DNA from: Clostridiaceae bacterium BL-3
GTDB taxonomy: Bacteria > Bacillota > Clostridia > Clostridiales > Clostridiaceae
Length of the DNA: 64,000 nucleotides
NCBI GenBank assembly: GCA_902809985.1
Contig: CADDXC010000002.1
Span: forward strand, 186,001-250,000
Direction: 5' to 3'
The notes beneath the pieces are model-generated. The model searched no databases, was not told where the DNA came from, and saw nothing but the letters and a program-made list of their open reading frames with translations. Every line of letters begins with the position of its first letter. The first letter of the stretch is position 1. Of this stretch, positions 1 through 9,594 are shown in pieces. Made by a program: the position numbers and the translations under genes.

Positions 1-628
1 AACCAGACCCTTCGTTGCAATACTGGGCGGGGCTAAAATTTCAGATAAGATAAATGTAATAAATAATTTACTTGAAAAAGTGGATACCCTTATAATAGGT
101 GGAGGTATGAGTTATACTTTTGCCAAAGCTCAGGGATATACTATAGGAAATTCCATGGTGGAAGAGGATAAAATAGAATATGCTGGAGAAATGATAGATA
201 AAGCAAGGGTTAAAAAAGTAAAGTTACTTTTACCTGTAGACAATGTAGCGGCAGATAAGTTCGATGCAAATGCGAAACCCATTGTTACAGAAACGGAAAA
301 TATAGAGGAAGGGTATATGGGGTTGGATATTGGACCTAAAACATGTAAATTGTATGAAAATGCAATAGCAGATGCTAAAACTATAGTTTGGAATGGGCCT
401 ATGGGGGTGTTTGAATTTAAGAATTTTGCCAATGGTACCTTTGCCGTAGCTAAAGCCATGGCAGAATCAAATGCTACTACAATTATAGGTGGTGGAGACA
501 GTGCAGCAGCTGTTAATCAATTTGGGTTTGGCAGCAGGATGACACATATATCTACTGGCGGCGGTGCTTCTCTGGAATTTTTGGAAGGGAAGGAATTGCC
601 TGGAATAGCAGCACTTAATGATAAATAA
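1..628 (+). CDS. pgk: Phosphoglycerate kinase, C-terminal part (5' end outside window)
   Basis: This is the C-terminal ~208 residues of phosphoglycerate kinase, which makes ATP from 1,3-bisphosphoglycerate in the cytoplasm. The open frame enters at base 2, so the internal ATG at 80 is not the start. Visible family motifs are [13 protein letters not shown] near the window edge, [10 protein letters not shown], the [10 protein letters not shown] block and the nucleotide-site signature GGGDSAAAV followed by [13 protein letters not shown] near the C terminus. The gene is 78 bp upstream of tpiA and begins a glycolytic cluster (tpiA, gpmI, eno), as is usual in clostridia. A gap gene probably precedes it outside the window. 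Identity is secure; only the N-terminal half is missing. Confidence 0.97.
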   Translation, partial: TRPFVAILGGAKISDKINVINNLLEKVDTLIIGGGMSYTFAKAQGYTIGNSMVEEDKIEYAGEMIDKARVKKVKLLLPVDNVAADKFDANAKPIVTETENIEEGYMGLDIGPKTCKLYENAIADAKTIVWNGPMGVFEFKNFANGTFAVAKAMAESNATTIIGGGDSAAAVNQFGFGSRMTHISTGGGASLEFLEGKELPGIAALNDK

Positions 629-706
629 CAATGAGCGGGGATTAGAATTAAAGCTTAGTATATTTAATATTTGAACTTTGATTAAAAAGAGGAGGGTTTG
701 ATATAA

Positions 707-1453
707 ATGAGAAAACCAATAATAGCTGGAAATTGGAAAATGAATAAAACCTTAGATGAGGCGTTGAAGTTGGTAGAGGAATTGAAACCTCTTGTAAAGA
801 ATGCAAAATGTGATGTAGTGATATGTCCTCCGTATGTTTGTTTAAGTGAAGTAATAAAGGCAGTAAAAGGAACTAATATAAAGGTTGGGGCACAGAATAT
901 GCACTACGAGGAAAGCGGTGCCTATACCGGTGAAGTATCTCCACATATGCTTAGATCCATTGGGGTAGATTATGTTATAATTGGGCATAGTGAGAGAAGA
1001 CAATATTTTGCTGAAACGGATAAGAGTATTAACAAAAAAATTAAAAAGGCCTTTGAGTATGATATGATTCCAATAGTCTGCTGTGGAGAGACATTGGATG
1101 AGAGAGAATTGAATATTACCCATGAAGTTTTGGGGAAGCAAGTAAAATTAGATCTGGCAGGTATTGAAAATGAAAAAATTGAAAAGCTGGTAGTTGCTTA
1201 TGAACCCATATGGGCTATAGGAACAGGCAGAACGGCAACGGATGAACAGGCAAATGAAACCATAGGCTATATAAGAAGTGTAATAGCTTCAATGTATGGA
1301 AAAGAAACTGCGGAAAAAATAAGAATTCAATATGGTGGTTCTGTGAAACCATATACGATAAAAGCACAGATGGCACAGCCTGAGATAGATGGGGCCTTAG
1401 TTGGAGGAGCAAGCTTAAAATCAGCTGATTTTTCAGCGATAGTAAATTATTGA
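707..1453 (+). CDS. tpiA: Triosephosphate isomerase
   Basis: This enzyme interconverts dihydroxyacetone phosphate and glyceraldehyde-3-phosphate. The 248-residue length is standard for a TIM barrel. It starts [13 protein letters not shown], carrying the substrate-binding Asn and Lys. The catalytic His is in IIGHSERR (about residue 95) and the catalytic Glu in [11 protein letters not shown] (about 165), which is followed by mobile loop 6. The phosphate-binding GGSV and GALVGGASL segments are near the end. The start ATG follows an AGAGGAGGG ribosome site. It lies between pgk and gpmI on the same strand and is probably cotranscribed with them. Confidence 0.97.
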   Translation: MRKPIIAGNWKMNKTLDEALKLVEELKPLVKNAKCDVVICPPYVCLSEVIKAVKGTNIKVGAQNMHYEESGAYTGEVSPHMLRSIGVDYVIIGHSERRQYFAETDKSINKKIKKAFEYDMIPIVCCGETLDERELNITHEVLGKQVKLDLAGIENEKIEKLVVAYEPIWAIGTGRTATDEQANETIGYIRSVIASMYGKETAEKIRIQYGGSVKPYTIKAQMAQPEIDGALVGGASLKSADFSAIVNY

Positions 1454-1494
1454 AAAAATTTATTTGAGCTCTTTTAAAAGTTTTGGAGGTAAAA

Positions 1495-3027
1495 ATGAAA
1501 AAAAATCCAGTAATACTTATAATATTAGATGGTTTTGGAATTTCTGAAAAAAAAGAAGGAAATGCAGTCAGAGCAGCGTATAAACCTAATTTTGATAAAT
1601 ATATTAAACAATATCCTCATACTGAGTTGTCAGCAAGTGGATTGAGTGTGGGATTGCCGGAGGGTCAGATGGGCAATTCAGAAGTAGGACATTTGAATAT
1701 AGGTGCGGGGAGAATAGTATATCAGGATTTATCCAGAATTACAAAATCTATAGAAGATGGAAGTTTTTTTGATAATAAATCTTTAAATAAAGCCATGGAT
1801 AATGTTATTGAAAACAATTCAGATCTTCATCTGCTGGGACTTGTATCAACTGGAGGAGTACATTCTCATATGGATCATCTAAAGGGACTTCTGCAGCTTG
1901 CCAAGAGAAGGGGTATTAATAGAGTATATATTCATGCTTTTACAGATGGAAGAGATGTTCCGCCATCTTCAGCTGCCAGCTATATAAGAGATATAAGTCA
2001 ATATATGGATGACATTGGAGTGGGTAAAATAGCGACAGTATCAGGTAGATATTATGCTATGGATAGAGATAAGAGATGGGAAAGGGTAAAATTGGCATAC
2101 AATGCACTGGTGTATGGCAAAGGGAATAAAGCTAATAGTGCATTGGAAGCTATAGAGAATTCTTATGAAAATGGCAAGACGGATGAATTTATAGTTCCAG
2201 CTGTGATCGAGACGAAGGGAGTTCCTGTAACCACTATAAAGAATGGAGATTCTGTGATATTTTTCAACTTCAGACCGGATAGGGCAAGACAGCTTACAAG
2301 AGCCATAAATGATAATACTTTCGATGGCTTCAAAAGAGATAGACTCAATCTGGAATTTGTAACCATGACTGATTATGATGCTACTATAGAAAATGTAGAT
2401 GCAGCTTTCCAGAATGAATATTACAAAAACACTCTGGGAGAATATGTGAGTAATATGGGAAAAAATCAATTGAGAATAGCGGAAACCGAAAAGTATGCAC
2501 ATGTTACTTTCTTTTTCAATGGAGGAGTTGAAGTGCCAAATAGGAATGAAGACAGGGTGCTTATACCTTCACCTAAAGTTGCCACTTATGATTTAAAGCC
2601 TGAAATGAGTGCTAGAGAAGTTACAGCTCAATTATTAGATAGATTAGATATGGATAAATACGATATGATAATATTGAATTTTGCAAATCCAGATATGGTA
2701 GGGCATACAGGAGTTTTTGAGGCGGCTAAAGCGGCCATAGAAGCGGTAGATGAATGTCTGGGCAAAATTGTGAATAAAGTATTAGAGAAAGATGGAACTG
2801 TATTTATAACTGCAGATCATGGAAATTCTGAACAGATGATAGATTATTCTACACAAAAGCCTATGACAGCTCATACCACTAATAAGGTACCGTTTGTATA
2901 TATATCAAAAAATACAAATCCCTTAAGGAAAGATGGCATATTAGCTGATATTGCACCTACGATGCTAGAAATTATGGGACTTGAAAAACCTGAAGAAATG
3001 ACAGGTAAAAGTCTTATTTTGAAATAA
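1495..3027 (+). CDS. gpmI: 2,3-bisphosphoglycerate-independent phosphoglycerate mutase
   Basis: This cofactor-independent, Mn-dependent mutase interconverts 3- and 2-phosphoglycerate; 510 residues is typical. The alkaline-phosphatase-fold metal ligands are visible in LDGFGISE at the N terminus and in ITADHGNSEQM near residue 445. The phosphoserine nucleophile is in GNSEVGHLNIGAGR (about residue 65). An open frame extends to a TTG at 1483, but GGAGG at 1485-1489 sits 5 bases before ATG 1495, and the protein from 1495 (MKKNPVILIILDGFG) matches the family start, so I chose 1495. It is 41 bp after tpiA and 56 bp before eno, inside the glycolytic cluster. Confidence 0.96.
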   Translation: MKKNPVILIILDGFGISEKKEGNAVRAAYKPNFDKYIKQYPHTELSASGLSVGLPEGQMGNSEVGHLNIGAGRIVYQDLSRITKSIEDGSFFDNKSLNKAMDNVIENNSDLHLLGLVSTGGVHSHMDHLKGLLQLAKRRGINRVYIHAFTDGRDVPPSSAASYIRDISQYMDDIGVGKIATVSGRYYAMDRDKRWERVKLAYNALVYGKGNKANSALEAIENSYENGKTDEFIVPAVIETKGVPVTTIKNGDSVIFFNFRPDRARQLTRAINDNTFDGFKRDRLNLEFVTMTDYDATIENVDAAFQNEYYKNTLGEYVSNMGKNQLRIAETEKYAHVTFFFNGGVEVPNRNEDRVLIPSPKVATYDLKPEMSAREVTAQLLDRLDMDKYDMIILNFANPDMVGHTGVFEAAKAAIEAVDECLGKIVNKVLEKDGTVFITADHGNSEQMIDYSTQKPMTAHTTNKVPFVYISKNTNPLRKDGILADIAPTMLEIMGLEKPEEMTGKSLILK

Positions 3028-3054
3028 TATGTTTATTTGAAAGGAGTTGAGAAG

Positions 3055-4376
<1,322 letters not shown>

Positions 4377-4385
4377 TTTTTAGGG

Positions 4386-4423
4386 ACGGTGGAGTTTGAT
4401 TATAAGTGCCTGGACTTCACCGT
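4386..4423 (+). terminator. Hairpin after eno
   Basis: ACGGTGGAGT (4386-4395) pairs with ACTTCACCGT (4414-4423) through 10 bp including one G-U. The following sequence is TTAAGTTTTA, a poor U tract, so it may be a weak terminator or an mRNA 3'-stabilising hairpin. Confidence 0.5.
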
Positions 4424-4538
4424 TTAAGTTTTATAAGAGATTTTATAAATTGAAATTAGTATTTATATATGTTAATATTAATTATATGTAGATTCAGGAA
4501 GATAATACTTTGCATGTAGTGGCAGGAGGTGAAGGGCC

Positions 4539-4772
4539 ATGAATATTTTTTTAATGATTTTACAATTGATAATAGGAATTATGCTTGTGGCAGTAGTTCT
4601 TATGCAGCCAGGAAAAACCAATGGACTAAGTGGTTTCATATCTGGAGGTGTAGCTGAAAGCTTTTATTCAAGAAATAAGTCCAGGACATCAGAAGCCATG
4701 CTGTCCAGATTAACTGTTTTTTTGGCTATAGTATTTGCAGTTATATGTATAATTCAAAATTTAATGAAATAG
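4539..4772 (+). CDS. secG: Protein translocase subunit SecG
   Basis: SecG is the small auxiliary subunit of the SecYEG preprotein channel in the cytoplasmic membrane. The 77-residue protein has two hydrophobic helices (about 3-24 and 55-75) around the conserved loop with GLSGFISGG and a polar SRNKSRTSEAMLSR segment, the classic SecG layout. The start ATG has a strong GGAGGTG site 7 bases upstream. It lies between eno and rnr, the usual clostridial and bacillar gene order, and is followed directly by a hairpin terminator. Confidence 0.92.
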   Translation: MNIFLMILQLIIGIMLVAVVLMQPGKTNGLSGFISGGVAESFYSRNKSRTSEAMLSRLTVFLAIVFAVICIIQNLMK

Positions 4773-4796
4773 CTATATTTGGAAGGAGTTTATATG

Positions 4797-4819
4797 AATA
4801 GAGTATGATTTACTCTATT
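4797..4819 (+). terminator. Terminator between secG and rnr
   Basis: AATAGAGTA (4797-4805) pairs perfectly with TACTCTATT (4811-4819), followed by TATTTTTTAT. The 5' arm overlaps a four-codon frame (ATG 4794, stop TGA 4806-4808) preceded by GGAAGGAG, so ribosomes on that micro-ORF could disturb the hairpin; that part is inference. Confidence 0.7.
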
Positions 4820-4906
4820 TATTTTTTATAGAGATTTAAATACATTTGTTCTTAATATTGAATATTTTTTTCCTTTAATGTCAATATAATAAAAGGTGGT
4901 GAAAAG

Positions 4907-7039
4907 ATGAATATAAAAGAAGCAATTATAAATTTTATGAAAGAACAAGCATACAAGCCTATGACAGTAAAAGAATTGAGAAAAGTATTTTGTATAAAGA
5001 AGAGTGAAATAGAGGATTTTAAAAAAATTATAGATCAGCTGGAAAAGGAAGGATCGGTAATTAGAACACGTACAAATAGATATGGATTACCTGACAAGAT
5101 GGGGCTTGTTACGGGTAGATTTCAGGGTCACCAAAAGGGGTATGGGTTTGTTATACCGGATAATGAAAGAATGGATGTATTTGTATCTTCTTCTTTCTTG
5201 AATGGTGCCATGAATGGAGATAAAGTTGTAGTCAAAGTAATTAAAGAGGAGAATAACGGAAAAAAGTGTGAGGGCGAAATAATAAGAATACTTGAAAGAG
5301 CAAATAAGACAATAATAGGTACTTTTGAGGATAGTAAAAATTTCGGCTTTGTTGTCCCAGAGGAAAAGCGTATATGTCAGGATGTATTTATACCTAAAGA
5401 GTGTAAAAAAGGTGCAAAAACAGGAGATATAGTGACTGTTCAAGTGACCAAGTGGTCTGATAATAGAAGGAATCCAGAGGGAAAAATAATAGATATTTTA
5501 GGCAAAAGAGGAGAAAAGGGAATAGACATATTGACTATAATAAAGAAAAATAATCTTCCAGAAGAATTCCCGGCAAAGGTTTTGTCCTATGCAGAAAATA
5601 TACCTGTGGAAATACCTGAGAGTGAATATAAAAGAAGAGTTGATCTGAGAAATGTCATTACAGTCACTATAGATGGTGAAGATGCTAAAGATTTAGATGA
5701 TGCTGTATCTTTAAGAAAGCTTGAAAATGGCAATTATTATCTAGGAGTTCACATAGCTGATGTATCACATTATGTGAATGAAAAAAGTCCTCTGGATAAA
5801 GAAGCGTTAAAAAGAGGAAATTCAGTATATCTTATAGACAGAGTTATACCAATGCTTCCACGAAAATTATCCAATGGCATCTGCAGTTTAAATCCTAATG
5901 AAGATAGGTTGACTTTAAGCTGTCTTATGGAAATAGATAGAAAAGGAAAAGTATTAAAACATAATATTGTGGAGAGCATAATAAGAAGCAATGAGAGGAT
6001 GACCTATACAGATGTCACTAAAATACTTAAAAATGAGGATGCAGAAGTTATAAAAAGGTATGATTATCTTGTAGATACATTTAAACTCATGGAAGAACTT
6101 TGCAAGATCTTAAATAGAAAAAGAAAGATAAGGGGTGCTATAGACTTTCACTTTGAAGAATGTAAAATAACGCTGGATTCATTGGGAGTACCCGTAAAAA
6201 TTGAACCCTATGAGAGGGGAATATCAAATAGAATAATAGAAGAATTTATGTTAGTATGTAATGAGACCATAGCAGAGCATATGTTTTGGACTAGTATACC
6301 CTTTGTATACAGAATACATGAGGATCCAGATGAGGAAAAATTAATGCGTTTTAACGAATTTGTCCATAATCTGGGTTATGCAGTTAAGTGGGGGCAGGAA
6401 ATTCATCCTAAGGCTCTTCAGGATATTATAGAAAAAGTAAGGGGGAAGAAGGAGGAAACAGTGGTAAGCACACTGCTGCTTCGTTCTATGAAACAGGCCA
6501 GATATTCACCAGAATGTGTAGGCCATTTTGGACTGGCAGCCAGGTATTACTGCCATTTTACTTCACCCATAAGAAGATACCCTGATTTAATTATTCACAG
6601 GATAATTAAGGAGTTTATAAATGGGAAGTTAAATGAAATCAGAATAAAAAAGTTAGCTAAAGAAGTTGAGTATGCATCAAGACAGTCTTCTGATACAGAG
6701 AGATTGGCTCAAGATGCTGAGAGAGAAGTAGACGATCTTAAAAAGGCAGAGTATATGAGCAAGAGAATCGGCGAAGAATATGATGGTATAGTATCTTCAG
6801 TTACTAATTTTGGGATGTTTGTTGAACTTCCAAATACAGTTGAAGGACTGATTCATATTAGCACTTTAGAGGATGATTATTATCTATATGATGAAAAGCA
6901 TCTGAGCCTCATGGGGGAAAAAACCAGGAATATATACAAATTGGGAGATGAAGTGAAAATTCGTGTGTTAAAAGTGGATATGTTCGCACACGAAATATAT
7001 TTCGAATTAGTAGGAAGAAACAGTTTAGATAAAAATTGA
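4907..7039 (+). CDS. rnr: Ribonuclease R
   Basis: RNase R is a processive 3'-to-5' hydrolytic exoribonuclease that degrades structured RNA and works with SmpB/tmRNA in quality control. The 710-residue protein has the expected order: N-terminal winged helix (1-60), cold-shock OB domains (about 65-230), and the RNB catalytic domain with the acidic cluster DGEDAKDLDDAVSL (about 255-268) and the signature FTSPIRRYPDLIIHR (about 555-570). It ends with an S1 domain (from about 625, YDGIVSSVTNFGMFVEL). The start ATG has AAAGGTGG upstream. It is followed 33 bp later by smpB, the functionally linked partner. Confidence 0.96.
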   Translation: MNIKEAIINFMKEQAYKPMTVKELRKVFCIKKSEIEDFKKIIDQLEKEGSVIRTRTNRYGLPDKMGLVTGRFQGHQKGYGFVIPDNERMDVFVSSSFLNGAMNGDKVVVKVIKEENNGKKCEGEIIRILERANKTIIGTFEDSKNFGFVVPEEKRICQDVFIPKECKKGAKTGDIVTVQVTKWSDNRRNPEGKIIDILGKRGEKGIDILTIIKKNNLPEEFPAKVLSYAENIPVEIPESEYKRRVDLRNVITVTIDGEDAKDLDDAVSLRKLENGNYYLGVHIADVSHYVNEKSPLDKEALKRGNSVYLIDRVIPMLPRKLSNGICSLNPNEDRLTLSCLMEIDRKGKVLKHNIVESIIRSNERMTYTDVTKILKNEDAEVIKRYDYLVDTFKLMEELCKILNRKRKIRGAIDFHFEECKITLDSLGVPVKIEPYERGISNRIIEEFMLVCNETIAEHMFWTSIPFVYRIHEDPDEEKLMRFNEFVHNLGYAVKWGQEIHPKALQDIIEKVRGKKEETVVSTLLLRSMKQARYSPECVGHFGLAARYYCHFTSPIRRYPDLIIHRIIKEFINGKLNEIRIKKLAKEVEYASRQSSDTERLAQDAEREVDDLKKAEYMSKRIGEEYDGIVSSVTNFGMFVELPNTVEGLIHISTLEDDYYLYDEKHLSLMGEKTRNIYKLGDEVKIRVLKVDMFAHEIYFELVGRNSLDKN

Positions 7040-7072
7040 ACACTGAAATAAAAGGGGGATTGTGATATTATC

Positions 7073-7543
7073 ATGCTTAAAAAAAAGTCCAGTAATAAAA
7101 CTCTTGCTGAAAATAGAAAGGCAAGACATGACTATTTTATTGAAGAGACTATAGAAGCTGGAATAGAATTGGTTGGAACGGAAGTCAAATCTATAAGAGA
7201 GGGCAAGTCCAATTTAAAAGATAGCTATGGAGAAATAAGAAATGGAGAAATATTTATAAGGAATATGCACATAAGTCCCTATGATAAAGGAAGTATTTTT
7301 AATAAAGATCCTTTAAGAGACAGAAAATTACTTCTTCATAAGAAAGAAATAATGAAATTGGCTGGATACACTACCCAGCAGGGATATACACTTGTTCCAT
7401 TATCTCTTTACCTTAAACATGGAAGGGTGAAGGTAAATTTAGCAGTTGTAAAGGGGAAGAAAAATTACGACAAAAGAAATGCACTTTTAGAGAAAGCAGC
7501 CAAGAGAGATATAGACAGGCAGATGAAACAAAAGTATAGATAG
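7073..7543 (+). CDS. smpB: SsrA-binding protein SmpB
   Basis: SmpB binds tmRNA and delivers it to stalled ribosomes for trans-translation. The 156-residue length is normal. Motifs include [31 protein letters not shown], the loop with [10 protein letters not shown], and the basic C-terminal tail [13 protein letters not shown], which folds into the mRNA channel. It lies 33 bp after rnr and is probably cotranscribed. The tmRNA gene itself is 3 kb downstream on the other strand, with a transaldolase and the tubZ/tubY pair inserted between. Confidence 0.96.
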   Translation: MLKKKSSNKTLAENRKARHDYFIEETIEAGIELVGTEVKSIREGKSNLKDSYGEIRNGEIFIRNMHISPYDKGSIFNKDPLRDRKLLLHKKEIMKLAGYTTQQGYTLVPLSLYLKHGRVKVNLAVVKGKKNYDKRNALLEKAAKRDIDRQMKQKYR

Positions 7544-7594
7544 GAGATCAAGTGATTCTCGAGTTCAGGTTAGCTTTTTGTTTTATAAGATATC

Positions 7595-7685
7595 TGAGGG
7601 ATACCTTAAATAGAGATTTAGGTGAAAATATTCATATTTAAAGTGAATGGTACAGGAAAAGCTGTGAACTGCTCAGTATCCCTCA
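7595..7685. other. 91-bp structured element closed by a perfect 10-bp inverted repeat
   Basis: TGAGGGATAC (7595-7604) and GTATCCCTCA (7676-7685) are perfect inverted repeats. Inside lie three further small stems: ACCTTAAA/TTTAGGT, ATTCA/TGAAT and ACAG/CTGT. It lies between the converging 3' ends of smpB (+) and the transaldolase gene (-). It could be a multibranched RNA, a complex bidirectional terminator or a MITE-like insertion. No target-site duplication is obvious, and I match it to no known riboswitch class. Confidence 0.4.
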
Positions 7686-7712
7686 TTGTACAATATATAA
7701 CCAACCTAGAGT

Positions 7713-8363
7713 TTAAGAATTTTTGGGTACGGTTTTCCAGTCGTCTAAAAATCTTTGAATTCCTATATCAGTTAGAGGATGTTTAATCATTTGCATTAAA
7801 ACTTTATAGGGAATTGTTGCAATGTCTGATCCTGCTTTTGCAGCATTTATAACATGGAGAGGTCCTCTTATGCTGGCTGAGATAATTTTTGTGGTGATAT
7901 TGTGAAGCTTAAATATGGGAACTATCTCTTCTATGAGTTCAATTCCGTTTATTCCAATGTCATCTAATCTGCCCAAGAAAGGACTTACGTAAGTTGCACC
8001 GGCCCTTGCAGCAAGTAATGCCTGGCAGGCAGAGAAAACCAATGTTATGTTGGTTTTTATATCGATTTTTGAAAGAATCTTTACAGCTTTTAAACCTTCA
8101 GAGGTCATGGGAATTTTTACTACTATATTCCTGTGTATTTTAGCTAATTCTTTAGCTTCTTCTACCATTTTATCAGCCTCGAGACTTATAACTTCTGCAC
8201 TTATGGGACCATCTATTATGGTGGTTATTTCTTTTACAACTTCCCTGAAATTTCTACCTTCCCTTGCAATTAAAGAAGGATTTGTAGTAACCCCACAGAT
8301 TACACCCATTTCATTGGCCTTTCGTATTTCATCTACGTTGGCAGTATCTATAAATAATTTCAT
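7713..8363 (-). CDS. Small transaldolase / fructose-6-phosphate aldolase family protein
   Basis: This is a 216-residue protein of the compact TalC/MipB/FSA branch of transaldolases. It acts on sugar phosphates in the non-oxidative pentose phosphate pathway through a Schiff-base lysine. It begins [19 protein letters not shown] and has [12 protein letters not shown], the Schiff-base Lys segment [26 protein letters not shown] (written here only as landmarks KTNITLVFS and [11 protein letters not shown]), and the C-terminal ITDIG-type end. The start at 8363 has AAGGAGG 8 bases upstream; the upstream extension MISRRFEN is unlikely. Family members may be true transaldolases or fructose-6-phosphate aldolases, and sequence alone does not separate them here. 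Confidence 0.9.
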   Translation of the reverse strand: MKLFIDTANVDEIRKANEMGVICGVTTNPSLIAREGRNFREVVKEITTIIDGPISAEVISLEADKMVEEAKELAKIHRNIVVKIPMTSEGLKAVKILSKIDIKTNITLVFSACQALLAARAGATYVSPFLGRLDDIGINGIELIEEIVPIFKLHNITTKIISASIRGPLHVINAAKAGSDIATIPYKVLMQMIKHPLTDIGIQRFLDDWKTVPKNS

Positions 8364-8399
8364 ATTTTCAAACCTCCTTGAAATCAATGAATAATAGAT

Positions 8400-9455
8400 C
8401 TAGAAATCATAATTATCTTCCAATAAATTACTAAGTTCGTTATTATTGAGTACATCTAATTCATCTTCCTTTTCTTTACTATCTGTATCTAGATCAATAA
8501 TAACACTTCTTTTTTTATTTCTTGATAATTTTCTTTTATTTTTATCCTCTAAAGCTATCTTTATTAAATTTATTGATTCTGTAGGAGTTTCACATCCTCC
8601 AAGAATTACTATATTATTTTTCTTATTATATGTTATATATGTACTTCTATAAACTTCAAATAATTTAGTCACTTCATATGGATCATACCCGTCAATTTTT
8701 AAATTGATCCCCAAATAATCACAATCATATACATCTGGTTGAACAAACACACTATTTTTTATTGCCAGATCAACAGCAGTTTTAACATCTTTTAACCCAT
8801 CATACAATTTTAAAATAAGTCCTGACCCATCTGCTGTATTTATTTTGAATGAATCTTTATTATCAATGGTACCATAGGCATGGATACCTATTATGTTATA
8901 TGCCAGATCCAAGCTTTCAATTACTTCATTATTAATTTCTTTATACGTGTTCCTTTTATTATTATCTACAAATTTAACGTCATTTATTAAATCCATTATA
9001 CTATTTATATCATTCCAACATTCCAGTGTATTTTTAAATGCTAACTCGTCTTCTTTTAAACTGGGTAAAATAGCCACTACATTTATTTTAGAATTTGGTA
9101 ACACTTTTTTTACTATTTGTACAAAGGTTTTTATTGCCCCAGAACCTGTCCCTCCAGCCATAGTTGTAAGTACTACAACCACTTCTGTCAAAGGGTATTT
9201 GCTCAATAATGTTCCTATAGCATTAGCATTATCTTTTATCATTTCTTTGGATTTAGATCTGTCTCTTCCTGAACCATCTGTTCCTGGGTACAAATATACA
9301 TTTTTTGTCATATCTGCATTTTTTAATGGTTTAATATCAAATAAACTGCTATTTATAAATAATCCATTGTATCTTGGATTCCTGTTTAGTAATCCATCTA
9401 CAATGTTCCCAGCACCTTGACCTAGTGAAACCAATAACATTTTGCCTTTTTCCAT
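8400..9455 (-). CDS. tubZ: TubZ-like tubulin/FtsZ-family GTPase
   Basis: This 351-residue tubulin-superfamily GTPase should polymerise into cytoplasmic filaments. The glycine-rich nucleotide loops are visible: SLGQGAGNIVDGL (about 11-23) and the tubulin signature MAGGTGSG (about 98-105). Family landmarks LFINSS, CWNDI and DNNKR follow. It lacks the length and the conserved C-terminal peptide of cell-division FtsZ. Its layout resembles TubZ of type III partition systems such as Clostridium botulinum phage c-st. The last ~35 residues form a strongly acidic tail ending LLEDNYDF. The ATG is preceded by AAGGGTGAT. It is divergent from the MerR/coiled-coil gene at 9595, and both look more AT-rich than their neighbours. 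No adjacent tubR is seen. The call rests on motifs, and a divergent chromosomal FtsZ-like paralogue is the alternative. Confidence 0.85.
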   Translation of the reverse strand: MEKGKMLLVSLGQGAGNIVDGLLNRNPRYNGLFINSSLFDIKPLKNADMTKNVYLYPGTDGSGRDRSKSKEMIKDNANAIGTLLSKYPLTEVVVVLTTMAGGTGSGAIKTFVQIVKKVLPNSKINVVAILPSLKEDELAFKNTLECWNDINSIMDLINDVKFVDNNKRNTYKEINNEVIESLDLAYNIIGIHAYGTIDNKDSFKINTADGSGLILKLYDGLKDVKTAVDLAIKNSVFVQPDVYDCDYLGINLKIDGYDPYEVTKLFEVYRSTYITYNKKNNIVILGGCETPTESINLIKIALEDKNKRKLSRNKKRSVIIDLDTDSKEKEDELDVLNNNELSNLLEDNYDF

Positions 9456-9491
9456 AATTAATCACCCTTAGTATATTTTATATATATATTA

Positions 9492-9574
9492 TCGAAAAAA
9501 GTCAGAGTAACATTATATTTTTTAAACTAATAATATTTTTTACTTAAGCTTATCTTCTAGTTGCTCGAAAAAAG
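9492..9574. promoter_or_regulatory. Direct repeats in the tubZ/tubY divergent control region
   Basis: The 10-mer TCGAAAAAAG occurs twice in the same orientation (9492-9501 and 9565-9574) within the 139-bp region between the two divergent genes. It could be an operator or a minimal centromere (tubC-like) bound by the MerR-type protein. Only two copies are seen, so the assignment is tentative. Confidence 0.35.
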
Positions 9575-9594
9575 AAAAAGGGGGATTAATTATT

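Noticed and set aside
8400-9455. Annotation of the tubulin-family gene as cell-division FtsZ
   Set aside because: It lacks the FtsZ C-terminal binding peptide and the division-cluster context, and its landmarks fit TubZ better.
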